Shown: one piece after another, positions 20,978-32,800 of the stretch
How positions within the stretch are numbered: the stretch's first letter is position 1
Layout: each line of letters begins with the position of its first letter
Source: Lotus japonicus
Lineage: Eukaryota > Streptophyta > Magnoliopsida > Fabales > Fabaceae
Assembly (NCBI RefSeq): GCF_012489685.1
Contig: NC_080044.1
Coordinates: forward strand, 65,272,732-65,336,731
Direction: 5' to 3'
Length of the DNA: 64,000 nucleotides
Position numbers and translations under genes: made by a program
The notes under the pieces: generated by a model
The model's input: only the letters and a program-made list of their open reading frames with translations
The model's database searches: none
What the model was told of the DNA's origin: nothing

Positions 20978-23900
20978 TTTTTAAAAACACCTAGTTGTTT
21001 TTTGAAACTGGTCTGCATATTAAATTAAATCAAACTAGGTGAAGACGCCAATACATCAGTGACCACCAAATGATCCACAACATGAGGAACCTCTTCCACC
21101 CAAATAGAGTTGGGGAAATCAGAAGCGTTCCTCGCCAAAAAGTCTGCAACATAATTTCCTGAACGTCTTACAAAAATGAAATCAAAAAAGCTAAAAGCAG
21201 GAAGTAAAGAAGGACAATCATGAACAAAAGCATCTAAATAAGATAAACCCGATGTCCCTTTTTTCCACCACCTAAATAGTTGAAGACAATCCGTCTCAAA
21301 GCACACAGAACGAAACCCAAACTCCACAGCTAATTGCACCGCCGAACGAAGACTTGAAGCTTCTCCTAACAATGGGGAAATGGCATTTACTGGGTAAAAT
21401 GTAGCAGCTCCCAAGACCTTTCCATTTGAATCTCTTGCCACCATGCCATAGCCACACACTCCATCCTTAATTGATGCATTCACATTAACCTTTATTACTC
21501 CTACCGCTGGTCGCTTCCATGTTGTTGTGCGTGTTGCTTCCTCCATTTTTTGGTTTTCGTTGCCTGCGACCCTAGGATTTGTCATTGAAGCCCGTCGAAC
21601 CACCTCCACCACGTCCAGTCGCCGTCCTTTGAAGATCAAGGAGTTTCTAGCTTCCCACGTCGCATACAGAAGCACATGAACATCAGTAGAAAAATCTGGT
21701 TCATCTTCATGTAAAACCACAACCATGAAGTCGTACATGGAGCTAAAATTATCCATTCTTATTGCCATATCGGAGGCAAACCAAATTCTTTTCACAGCTG
21801 GGCATTTAAGGAATGAATGCTCACTTGTTTCCACCTTGGATTCACAGAATATACAACAAGGATCAAGTTGCATTCCTCGCTTTGCTAAAGCACCCCTCAC
21901 TGGAAGGAAGCCTTGCACCGCTCTCCAAGCCTTGCATCGAGGAAGAGCTGGGCTTGCCCAAAACTTCCGCCATTGATTGACATGCAGGAGTGGCCTAGAA
22001 GAGGACGACGCCTCCTCACGAAGCACCATGTCCCTGATAAATTTATAACCTGACTTGCACACATAAACACCATCATAGGTATCATACCAATAAAGAACAT
22101 CAGTGTTACCTTGATTTTAAAGTGGAATAGCCAAGATCTTCTGTACTGTGGAGGGACTAAAAACCTCCTCCAAAAGCTCTGAATTCCAACGCTCATTATC
22201 CATTAAATCTGCCACCTTCTCCAACCTCAGCTCTGCAATAGCCTCATGCATGTACACCAAAGATGACCCATCCGGGAGCCACTGGTCCTGAAGCAAATTG
22301 ATGTGAGAACCATCCCCCACCCGCCACCTCAAACCCCCTTCAATTCTTGCTCCTGCCTTTAAAATGCTAGACCATGCATGGCTAGTCCTGTACCCTTTTT
22401 TTGCCACCAAGATTAAACTAGAAGGGGAATAAACCGCCCTAAAGATTTTCCCCAAAAGTGATTTCGGGAACATGTAAATTCTCCATCAGTTCTTAGCCAC
22501 TAAGGCCTCATTGAAAGCTCAGAAATCTCTAAACTCAAGACCACCATGACATTTGTTTTTGCAGAGATTAGCCCATGACCCTTCTATTCACATCACCGCC
22601 CCAAAAGAAGTGAGCAATCATTCTGTCAATATATGCACAAATACCATCAGGCAAAATAAAACAGGACATAACATAAGATGGGATAGTCTGTGCTATAGAT
22701 TTAATAAATTTCTCTCCCAGCTCTGGAAAGCGATTCTTCTTTCCAACCTTTCAACTTTTTCCAAACTCTTTCTTTAACAAAATTAAAAATTTGTGTTTTT
22801 GACTTACCAATAATTGTTGGTAATCCTAGATATTTGTCAAAACTTTCTACTGCCTTTACTCCCAACAACTGTGTAAGCTCATGAAAACAATTCTCTGGCA
22901 CATTTCGGCTAACTGAAAGCATTGATTTATCTAGGTTCACCACTTGGCCCGATGCTTGCTCATAGGTCTGCATAATGGTTTTCACACATTCTGCTTCTTG
23001 AGCATTAGCACGGGAAAACACAATATTGTCTTCCGCAAACAAATGATGAGAAATAGTAGGTGCAGAACGAGCAATTTTAATACCATGCATACTAGAAGAC
23101 ATCACTTGACGCTCAATTAGAGCATAAAACACCTAGTTATTGATTGTATGCATATGATATTTACTTTTGATATGTTGTCATGTACTCATGTTGCGATAAC
23201 AACATTTTGGTAAAACTAAAATATTTTCAAATGTTTACTTTGAAAATATTGATCTTTCACTAAAATATGATTGGTTCCTTTTTGACAACTGATGTTTCAT
23301 TTATTGTTTCATTAGGAGATGGTGATGTTCTCTTGAGGACAAAATTGATATTTCATTTAAAGGATGTTATTTTTTTTATATGAAAATAATATTTCATGTA
23401 AGTTGTGAAATATGTTTGTAATCTCATTGCGGAGATGAATTGTTGTGTTTTCTTGAAAACACACAATGTAGGTCTATACATAATAGCATTGATTTAATTA
23501 AGCACTATGTTATGATTTGTACTACATTGCGTATTTATATTTGTGATCGTGTTAATAAGGTTGTTAGTTATGTGGTCATAGGTCAAGTACACTCAAAATG
23601 ATTCATTTTCACTTATGGCTCTTAGTTGATGACTTTATTAAGTGTTTTGATTGTGTTTTTGTGGTGATTATTATCAAGTTAGTGGACACAAAGTTGTTCA
23701 AAGTGAGGATCATTATCAATTTTATTTCAAAAAATACTAAAACCCAATCAATGTTGCTCATGTGAGAGAATGATATACTTATGTGTGTGTGGGCTTCTAC
23801 TCATTGATGGATCTAGGTTCTATAAAACAAATTGAATTAATATCTTGACACTTTCTCCATAAGACCATGTGATTTGAACTAGGGAACCATCATGTATAGT

Positions 23901-24765
23901 ACTTTTTTTATTTATTGGGCTGAGGCCCAATTGGTTAGTGGCTTAAGTCATGGTATAAGCCCATGTAACTTAGAGCCCTTTGATGGATGAATCTAGGGTT
24001 CCACTTATATTATATATATGGTCAGGATCCTTTATCTTTCTTGATCTTTTACTGCGCAGTCGTTCCACCAAAAGGTCAGTTATAGAGAAGAGAGGGAGAG
24101 TGAGATCCTAATCCTGAAGTGCACTCTTGTGCGTGACCCGCTGCAAGAGGATTCCTGAAGCTGCGATCGTTCTTGTTATCTTATCAAGTGGTAAGGAATA
24201 TGTTGTGGTTATAAATCCCAGCATAGATCTAGATAAATTTATTGACTAAAACTCCTTCATGATGAGTTAGGTTATCACATAGATATAATCAACTTCTTCT
24301 CCTTCCTTTTGATGATTTGTTCGATCATGGTGAACAATTTTTTCGACATAATAATTAGCGATCTGGGAATCATGTGACCGATTAAAATTAGTTTGACTTA
24401 GATCATGAAATTAACCAACAAATCTAAACGAGTTAAATTAAATTGGTTTGAGTTTTCGGGTTATCGGTCGAGCATCTTAATAAAACTTGTCTTCTTTAAA
24501 CTTAAAACTTTATTTTAAAAGTAAACCCCTTAATTGTTTTCACTTCTGGTTCGATCTGAAGCTGCTTTAGGGTGTATAGGTCTTTTCTTGGGTTCTGACG
24601 TTCTCTGCATGTCGTGCCTCCCAATGTCGGGATGAGGCTCTATTATTTTTTTGATTTGTGTGGCTTGTTTTGATCTTTGGATCTCGTCACTAGATTTCGG
24701 TCCTTGATGGAGCCCCCTCTGCATGGTTGCTTGCGGCTTGATTTGGGTCTCTGGTTTTTGGTCTG
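20978..24765 (+). repeat. Long direct repeat, copy 2, split by a LINE
   Basis: It begins TTTTTAAAAACACCTAGTT (20978-20996), is interrupted by the LINE at 20997-23125 and its duplicated target site, and resumes ATTGATTGTATGCATATG at 23139, running to about 24765. By eye it is diverged from copy 1 by many substitutions and small indels, and lacks a few short stretches such as part of the sequence corresponding to 18490. It ends just before the foldback at 24776. Confidence 0.65.
20997..23125 (-). pseudogene. 5'-truncated L1-type LINE: reverse transcriptase tail, zf-RVT and RNase H domains
   Basis: The minus strand encodes, with frame breaks, the C-terminal part of a plant L1-clade polyprotein. 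23132-22701 holds the RT palm end with HHLFAEDNIVFSRA; the canonical FADD catalytic motif is changed to FAED. 22473-22117 continues the RT/zf region (AWSSILKAGARIEGGLRWRVGDGS). 22062-21025 carries the zf-RVT block (RCKAWRAVQGFLPVR, CIFCESKVETSEHSFLKCP) and an RNase H-like domain (GYGMVARDSNGKVLGAA, FETDCLQL, NYVADFLARNASDFP) ending at a stop near 21025. The first RNase H aspartate reads Asn (VNVNAS). The 3' end faces left, with a short A-tail (TTTTTT at 20998-21003). A 13-bp TSD AAAACACCTAGTT flanks it at 20984-20996 and 23126-23138. Confidence 0.88.
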
Positions 24766-24775
24766 TTTATTCTTC

Positions 24776-25489
24776 AAGATTGTGCATATATATATCATTT
24801 TTCATTTTACTTCCGAAAAACAATTATTTGATGATATTTATATAGATTAATATGATTATATAAAATTTACACAATGATAAAGAATATAAAATTGTCTTCT
24901 TTAAAATGAATGATTTATTGTAAAAATGAAGTACCTTAATGTTGACTAGAAAATTAAGAAAAAGTATATTTGAATAAATATATAATTCAACTAAATATTT
25001 AATGTTATTTATTTATTTTAATGAAATTACATAAATTTACTAATTGACAATGAATATAAAACAATAAAACTACTTTCTAAAAAACGAATAGTATATTTTT
25101 TAAAATCCCCTATTTTTCTTAATTATCAAGTCAACAAATAGGGGGTTTTTTAAAAATATATTATTCATTTTTAGAAGGTAGTTTCATATGCATTTGTCAA
25201 TTAGTAAATTTATGTTAATTTCATTAAATTATATAAATACCATTAAATATTTAGCTATTTACAATGAATTATATATTTATTCAAATATACTTTTTTTTAA
25301 TTTTCTAGTCAACAACAACAATTAAAGTACTTTATTTTTACAATAAATTATTCATTTTCCAGAACACAATTTTATATTCTTTATCGTTGTGTAAATTTTA
25401 TATTAATCATATTAAACTATATAAAATTATCAATATCATGAAATAATTGTTTTTCCAAAGAAAAATGAAAAATGATAAGGCACAATCTT
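24776..25489. repeat. Foldback: 714-bp near-complete inverted repeat
   Basis: The left arm from AAGATTGTGC (24776) through CATTTTTCATTTT and GAAAAACAATTATTTGATGA to CCCCTATTT (about 25121) is mirrored by the right arm AAATAGGGGG (about 25140) to GCACAATCTT (25489). The central loop is about 20 bp. The arms differ by scattered substitutions and small indels. A transcript would make a roughly 340-bp hairpin. The arms contain the same AT-rich subrepeats as 17640-18360, so this may be one decayed terminal region of a larger element. No flanking TSD was recognised. Confidence 0.8.
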
Positions 25490-25649
25490 AAAAAAGAAAA
25501 AAACATTTTAAGAAATCTATAATTTATTACATTATTATAGATTATTGAAATTCCTAATTTTTCAAGAATGCAATAAGAAAATGAAAATGGCGGCGACCGA
25601 CTCATCATCATTCACCTGAACCCAACCCAAGCAAGTGGAAGAGCAAGGG

Positions 25650-25796
25650 TGGGTGATTATAATCCACTGCTCCAGGCTCCACCATAATTGCATGCGCTCG
25701 CTCTTCTGAAATTCCGCGGCGAAACCTCCAACGCCGCTGCATCACCCACTCCTCCGCCACTTCAATCCCTAATCCACCGTCTCTGCCACCTCTGAG
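25650..25796 (+). other. Probable 5' UTR exon of the CIP73-like gene
   Basis: A GC- and C-rich stretch (unlike the AT-rich surroundings) ends at CCACCTCTGAG followed by a GT donor at 25797. The next exon starts after the acceptor TTTAATAG at 26798 and carries the start codon at 26820. A leader intron of about 1 kb is common in plant genes. A (TGC)n microsatellite, about 8-9 units, lies in this intron at 25919-25945. Confidence 0.5.
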
Positions 25797-25915
25797 GTAC
25801 TCCCTCCCTTCCTCCCTCCCTTCTCCACCGTCTTCGTCCTGTTTTCCCTTCCGATTCCGAAGCTTTTAGGCATAATCATCAATCAAAGTAGTGATTAGCC
25901 GAACTAGGTTACGAT

Positions 25916-25946
<31 letters not shown>

Positions 25947-26819
25947 TGCTGTTGTTCTTCGCCAATCGCCACTAGGTTTTTCGTTGCTCTGCTTAACAGT
26001 GTTTGTATCTGTTCACGAGAGTGAAATTAGGTTCGCGAATTCAGTTTCGTTCTTCATAGACTTGTGGTTTCTTCTTGATCATAATTCAGTTTGAGTGTTT
26101 TGCACGTTTTGGTTGCTCGTATTGGCTCATTCTCATCAATCTAGTGCCTGCATTTTCAGTTGAAGCAATGGAGTCTCTTTGTGAATTTTATTTCTTCAAT
26201 GTATCAGTTTAGTTTATTCTCCAATTGCACTCAATTTCTACATGGTAACATAATTGAAAAGCTTCTGATATGGATTTCATTTCTTAGTGTTATGTGTTTT
26301 TTCCTGACTTCGATATATCGTGGAAATAGAACATGCAGTCTTATTTGTCAGGAAGAACTCTACAGTTTTTGTAAATTGGCTGTTTGCATTTTGCACAAAT
26401 GTGCTTTTCTAGTTGCTGTTTGGGCAGTCACTGCCCTATGTGTTGGATAGTTTAGAGTTTCCTTTTATTTTGTATATTTTGTGCATGGATTTGATGAACA
26501 TGAAATCTTGTCATGTTTTGAAGTCTCATATGTTTACTTCACAGGCTCCATTTATCATTAACTTCCACATCACATGTGTGGAGGCTTTTATACTTATATT
26601 GAAATGGGCAATTTAGCAAGCAAGCTGCTGTATTGATTGTTCATATGCTTACTTTTCCTAATATGGCTGTGTATACTTCTTTCTTCTCATATTGATTAAT
26701 AAGTTTGATATGATATGCTCAATAGCCTCTTTATGTCATAGAAGAAAAACAAATACCAACAGACCACTGATAGATTCTGATACCTTTTCATTTAATAGGA
26801 TATTGTGTCATCTTGGAGA

Positions 26820-29800
26820 ATGGGAAGTAATGGCACCGAAGAGATCACTAGCGATATCAGCACTGGAAATGCAGACACCACTATTGAGATAAAGATCAAA
26901 ATGTTGGATTCCCAAACTTTTACCCTCAGAGTGGATAAACAGGTAATTCTTTGACTACTAGTATATGATATTTCTTCCCTTTTTTATTTTTTGAACTTCT
27001 CCAGTATACTAGTTTGATTTCTTGCATAACTACATCAGATCTTGCTTCTTGCTTCCCCTTTAAGTAGAAACATGTTATCCAATCAAGAGGTTTAAGAGTT
27101 CTCTTCTTTGTGCCTTTTCAGGGGAAAAAGTTCTTTAAAATATTGAAAAATATTAACAATAACTGAATAATTTTTTCATAAGAAAAGCAAAACCACAAAA
27201 AACTGTTTTCATATTTTACCTCATAAGCTAGAAAGGGTAGCTTATGTAATGACATCCCATGAAACTAAGCCATAAAATCATTTATTTAATGCTTATCCAA
27301 ATCAGAATTGTCAATAGTGTGCTATAGTGGTGTAGGCTGCTCTTAGCTTTTGTGTAGCAGTGCAATTTAGTGTTGTGGCCGTTTTTTGGTCGCTATTTGG
27401 TGGGACTGACAAAACCTAAAAATGTCTTTGGAAAGTTAATGTAGGGCATTTTCAGGGGTATTCTAGGGTTTTTGCTTCGAAAGCATGCTGAAAAGGGTTT
27501 GGTTTGAAGAGAATGAGGAGGAGGAGATCTACAACTGTGATAATAGTGAGAGTGATAAACTTGGATCTAGAAGAGGACGATTCCTATTTGGGAAACTTTT
27601 ATTTGAATCTCATGTTTTTTAGGCAGTTTAGTTTAAGTTTTAGAGGCTTAAACATCTTGATTAGTTGAATTTTGTTGGCATTTTCTTGTATCCTTCATTA
27701 AAGACACCTGTGATTTTTATTGTTAATTATGAATGCCATGAATTTTAAGTATTTCTTTTGTTATTTTTGAGTATTTAATTATTTATATATCAGAACGGCA
27801 GTCCTAATTTTAAGATCTGACCTATTGCCCCTCCCTCCTACAATTTTCCCTGTTCTTCAGATGCCGGTCCCTGCTCTGAAAGCACAGATTGAATCTTTAA
27901 CTGGAGTGATGTCAGAAAGGCAGCGCTTAATTTGCCAAGGGAAAGTTCTAAAGGATGATCAACTCCTGTCTGCCTATCGTATCCTTTATCTTTCTACTTT
28001 GTGTTCAAGAACTCTACCATGGAAGCTAATGCAGTATTTCATGTTAACAGGTTTACAAAGATGCCATATTTCCCATTAATAGTTATGGAGAAGAGATTTG
28101 GATTTTAGAAGGGTTAACTTAGTATAAAACAATCTGAAATAGTTTGACGTTTCTTTTATGTTTGTGATGTTCATTTTGTGTTCCTTTTAATTATATAGCA
28201 CAATGCTCTATCCTTTGCTTTTGTAGGCATTACTTCCTCCACTTTGATAAAATTTCTGCTTATGTGTATAAAAAAATATATGATTCTTTCTGTAACCATG
28301 TGGTCTATTTTATTTTGTCATTGAGCACCCCAAGAGTTTGGGATTTTGAGGCAAAAGAAGCCAGAAAAGTAAAAACAGATTGGTAGAAGGTACATAATAG
28401 CCATAGAAGTAAAAATTCTCTATAGAAATTACTTGAGAGTTATGTGCTCAGTTGCTTGCACCTTTACAAAGAAGTATTAGTAAGTTAATTATTTGCTGGT
28501 GACCTTTTGTCTATGGTTTACCAGGTATATTAATATTGAATCTCAATAGTCAGTAATTTGGTTAACAGAAAAATGAAGCATGCTTGTTTATGGCTTTTGC
28601 TTGCAAATGCTAAATCTTCTATTAATGCTTAAGCTTGTAAGTTGATTAAATCTGAAAGTTTTATTCTTTTATGGCAATGAAGCTTTGTTGATAGTTGATA
28701 CTATGTCCTGCAAATTCTGATTGATTCTTGTAATGATATCTTCATCTTCTTCATACCTTCTCTTTAATATGGGCTTCTTCCCTAACACAAGTAGATGTTG
28801 AAGATGGTCATACCTTGCATCTGGTTGCAAGGCATCCTGATCTAACACCACCAGGAAGTTTGCCCAATCATTCAGGTTTGATATGTAAATATGCATTATC
28901 ATTTGCTTTTGTAGTTAATGTGTGTATGTGTTCATGCATTGTTATTTGTGTAGATTCATGTCGAAAATTGGTCAAATAAAAAATTGTGCACAGCTTTGGT
29001 GGAGGTATACGTTAACTATTAGCCTAGTCCAGCCCAAATTCTGAAGATATTCTTCGTCTGAACCTCTTTGTGAAGAAAACATGAATTGCATTAAACTTGC
29101 TGAGAAGTATGGTACTTGGATAATTAGATAAAAAATCAAAGAACACATTTTCAGTGCCACTGATCTGGTGCACCTGCAAGAATTAGATTAGATACTTAGT
29201 TTAGTTCTGCAAAATTTGTGCTGGAAAATATTCATTATTATTATTGTACCTAATTTGTATAAGAAGAAAATCAAGAAAGTTATTTTTTTATTTGATAATT
29301 TCCCACCTGAGTACTTGTAAAATTGTTACCTTCATAAGTTTACTTAAGAGGTTGTGGATTCGATAGTTGATCCTTTCTTTCCCCTCTTTTATGGTATACT
29401 CTCATGTCTAGCCAAATGAAGTTCTTCCTTTAATATTGTATTAACTGCCTAGTTATTCGTTTTGCAGCGACTGAACCAAATTCAAGCACAGGCCATGGTT
29501 ATAGTAATCAAGTAGCCCCGGGGGTATTTATTGAAACTTTCAATGTGCCTGTTCAGGGCGATGGAGTTCCTTCTGAAATCAATAGGGTATATTTAAAATC
29601 AGAAGAGAAAGGGCATATTTGAGAGGTTCTTTGCGTATGTTGGTTCATCATCTTTAATCTTAATTTTCTATACAGATTGTTTCTGCTGTCCTTGGCTCTA
29701 TGGGGCTTCCAAATTTCGCAAGTGGTGGTGAAGGGATTTTTGTCAGGGTAAATTCAGCCTTTCATATCTTATAGTTTATATTCTTTCGGGAGGGGAGTAT

Positions 29801-32800
29801 AGTCACACTATCAAATTTATGACGCGTGATAAATAGTGAACAACAACAAATCCTCCCCCACCCCCACAAAAAAAAGACTGCTGTATAATGTGTTATGAAC
29901 TATGAAATATGCTTGATACTTAGACATACTTAATAAGTGAAATCACCAGAAATATGGAAATGCTTAATCTTTATGTTCCTTGACCAAAAATGAAGAGGAA
30001 AAAAAAGACTAGAGGACTGGATTTGAGGCAAAGGGAGATGGGTCGAGAGGGATGAAGTAAAACAGAAGACAGCTTGTTGCTGTAAAGCTCTTCTCTATAG
30101 GTCCAGGGAAGGTCAGGCTGTGGGCATCCGTACCTTGTGTTTGCTTGAGGCTGATAGATGAAGTAAAATAGAAAGAAAAATAAGATTTTACAGTTTCAAA
30201 AAACTATCGACTTAGGGGTTGCAATAACTATAGATTTGTTCAAAAGTATTGTCAGTACTTACAGATATGCTTAGAGTTGAAGAGTGCTAATGCACTAATG
30301 ATGTTTTTTTTTCTGTTTTCTTTTATTGTCTTTGTTCAGGATAATAATATCTTATCTTCTGCTTCTGTACCTTAACATTGCTCTTTTCCGTTAAATAAAT
30401 TATCTTTTATAAAACAGAAAGTATTCAAATTATAATTATAAATGTTTACGATTATGTGTGTTTCTTGATGTGTGCAAATCTTTAACATTATATCTTGGGT
30501 GTACTTGCTTGGATGAAGGAGCATGATTCAACAGGCTTAGGAAGAACTTCGGATTTTACTGGAAATCCATCTCGTCCACAACCTGAACAAGCAGGTTTCC
30601 GGATTTCGTCAGATAGTTCGCGTAATTCTTTTGGATTTCCAGCAGCAGTTTCTCTAGGGTCTCTAGGGTCTTTGCAGCCTCCTGTATGTGCTAAGTTTCT
30701 TATTTATTTCATTCACATTTTTCTAGATTTGACTATGACTGTCTTTCTGAGCCTAGATTAAACACTTTATTCATTTATTTTTGGTTTTGTAGGTCATTCC
30801 TGATTCTTTGACAACTTTGTTGCAATACCTAAGTCATATAAACCATGAGTTTGACACAATTGGTAAGCATACCATGTTGAAATTTATAGTTATCCTTGGT
30901 TAGCTTCTGCCATATGCTTGTTTTTTGAGAATGATGCACATTTTACTGACAGCTAGAGAAGGGGGGAATAATGTCCAAGCAGCTGAGGCTCATAGGAATG
31001 AAGAAAGGGGATTCGTTTCTTCACGTTTGAGTTCAACACCAGAAGGACTTTCATCTCCGGCATCCTTGGCAGAAGTCTTACTTTCTACCAGACGGATGAT
31101 CATTGAACAAGCTGGGGAGTGCCTACTTGTGCGTTCTAAAACACCTCCTTATATTTTCCTTCTGTATATGAACTGATCACCTAACAATTTCAATAGTAAA
31201 ATGAAGAGCCCCCCCTCCCCCCCTAATTTTCCGCTTACCATTCTTAAGTATGTGTTTTGAACTATAGTAATCATTTTATCATGCTAGACTTTGAAATTTG
31301 TTGAGAATTAATTATATACTTCCACAGCAACTTGCTAGACAGCTGGAGAATCATGCAGATATTGCTGATCCCTTGTCGCGGTCAAGCACTCAATCTAGGG
31401 CTTTGAGGACTGGAGTTATGTTTTATAACCTTGGTGCATATTTGCTTGAGCTTGGTCGCACAACCATGACTTTGCGTCTGGGTCAAACACCGGTAGACTT
31501 GGTTTCCCTTCCTTGGCTTCTTATTCCTATTTGTTATCTTTGTGATACTAACTAACTTCCTGCGCAGTCTGAAGCTGTAGTTAATGGTGGGCCTGCAGTT
31601 TTTATATCGCCATCTGGTCCTAACCATATCATGGTTCAGGTTGTACTTATCCCTTTGCCTTGCTTGTCATGGAAAATATCCTGCTATTGCTTATTGAAAT
31701 GCATGGTTTCAGCCTCTTCCTTTTCAACCTGGAGCAAGCTTTGGTGCTATCCCTGTGGGAGCTGCACAGTCTAACTCAAGTTTAGGCGGTGGACTTGGCT
31801 CAAGTTTTTTCCCAAGGCGTATTGATATACAGATAAGACGAGGTGGATTGTATTTATTTTTCTGTGTTCTATGTCCTGTTTTTTTCTTCTTCATAATGCT
31901 CTATTTCTCCTAACTTCTTTCTTAATATTAGGAGCATCAACCACACCTGGTACCAATCAGGAAGAGCATGGTGATACACAATCTGCTTCAGTCCAAAGAA
32001 ATACAGGTGAAAGTTCTGTTAATCAAACAACCTCTAGGCGTCCGGATGCATCTATTGCGGGGGAGCCAGGAGTAAGGGTTGTGCCAATTAGAACCATGGT
32101 CGCAGCAGTACCAGTTCTTGGGAGATTTCAATCTTCTGTGAATACAAATAATGAACAGGGATCTCAACCAGCAAGTCAGCAACATGCTGCGCCACATTCA
32201 ACTGCTGAGTTCACATTGCATAGGCAAAGCATGGAAGATTCTGCAAGGAATGGTAATTTAACGAATGAGCATTTAACATTTCATACTGATCGTTTACGGT
32301 TCTGCTTTGACTAGGATATGACCAAGGGAATCTCAATAGGTTAGGCAATCCTCACCCTTGAACAAGCTTTCGGGGTGGAGTTAGGCTTAGCTTGAATTCT
32401 AATACAGTATCAGAGCGTATTCTAGACCAATTTTGTTATGGGCCACAAACTAAAGTGATCCAAGTGAATATAAGTGTGCCTGACCCTGGAGATATTGATG
32501 GAGTCAATCTGGCTTCGAAAATATCCCACGATGGATGTCAGGGCATTTTTCATAAGGATAATGATTTATCCTCCTACATACTAAATGGAGGAAGTATTAA
32601 ATGAAAAGTTAATGCATTTGGTATCTTGGAAGTGTGAAAAGCATTAAATTCTTGCTCCATTTAGTATGTAGGAGGATGAAGTCGCATTACTCTTTTCATA
32701 AATATTAAGTTTCGAATCTCCGTTCTTCAGTTATTTAGCTTAAGGTGTGACTGTGTGGGTTAAAGGTCTCCTATTGACTAGAGATATGCCTAAGCTTTGG

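Noticed and set aside
25891..26616. Hydrophobic ORFs (poly-Leu and Phe-rich)
   Set aside because: They lie in the leader intron of the CIP73-like gene; the Leu run is the (TGC)n microsatellite.
32568..32677. A microRNA gene
   Set aside because: The 23-bp perfect stem with a 64-nt loop is also what a small MITE gives; without small-RNA evidence or a known mature sequence no miRNA call is made.
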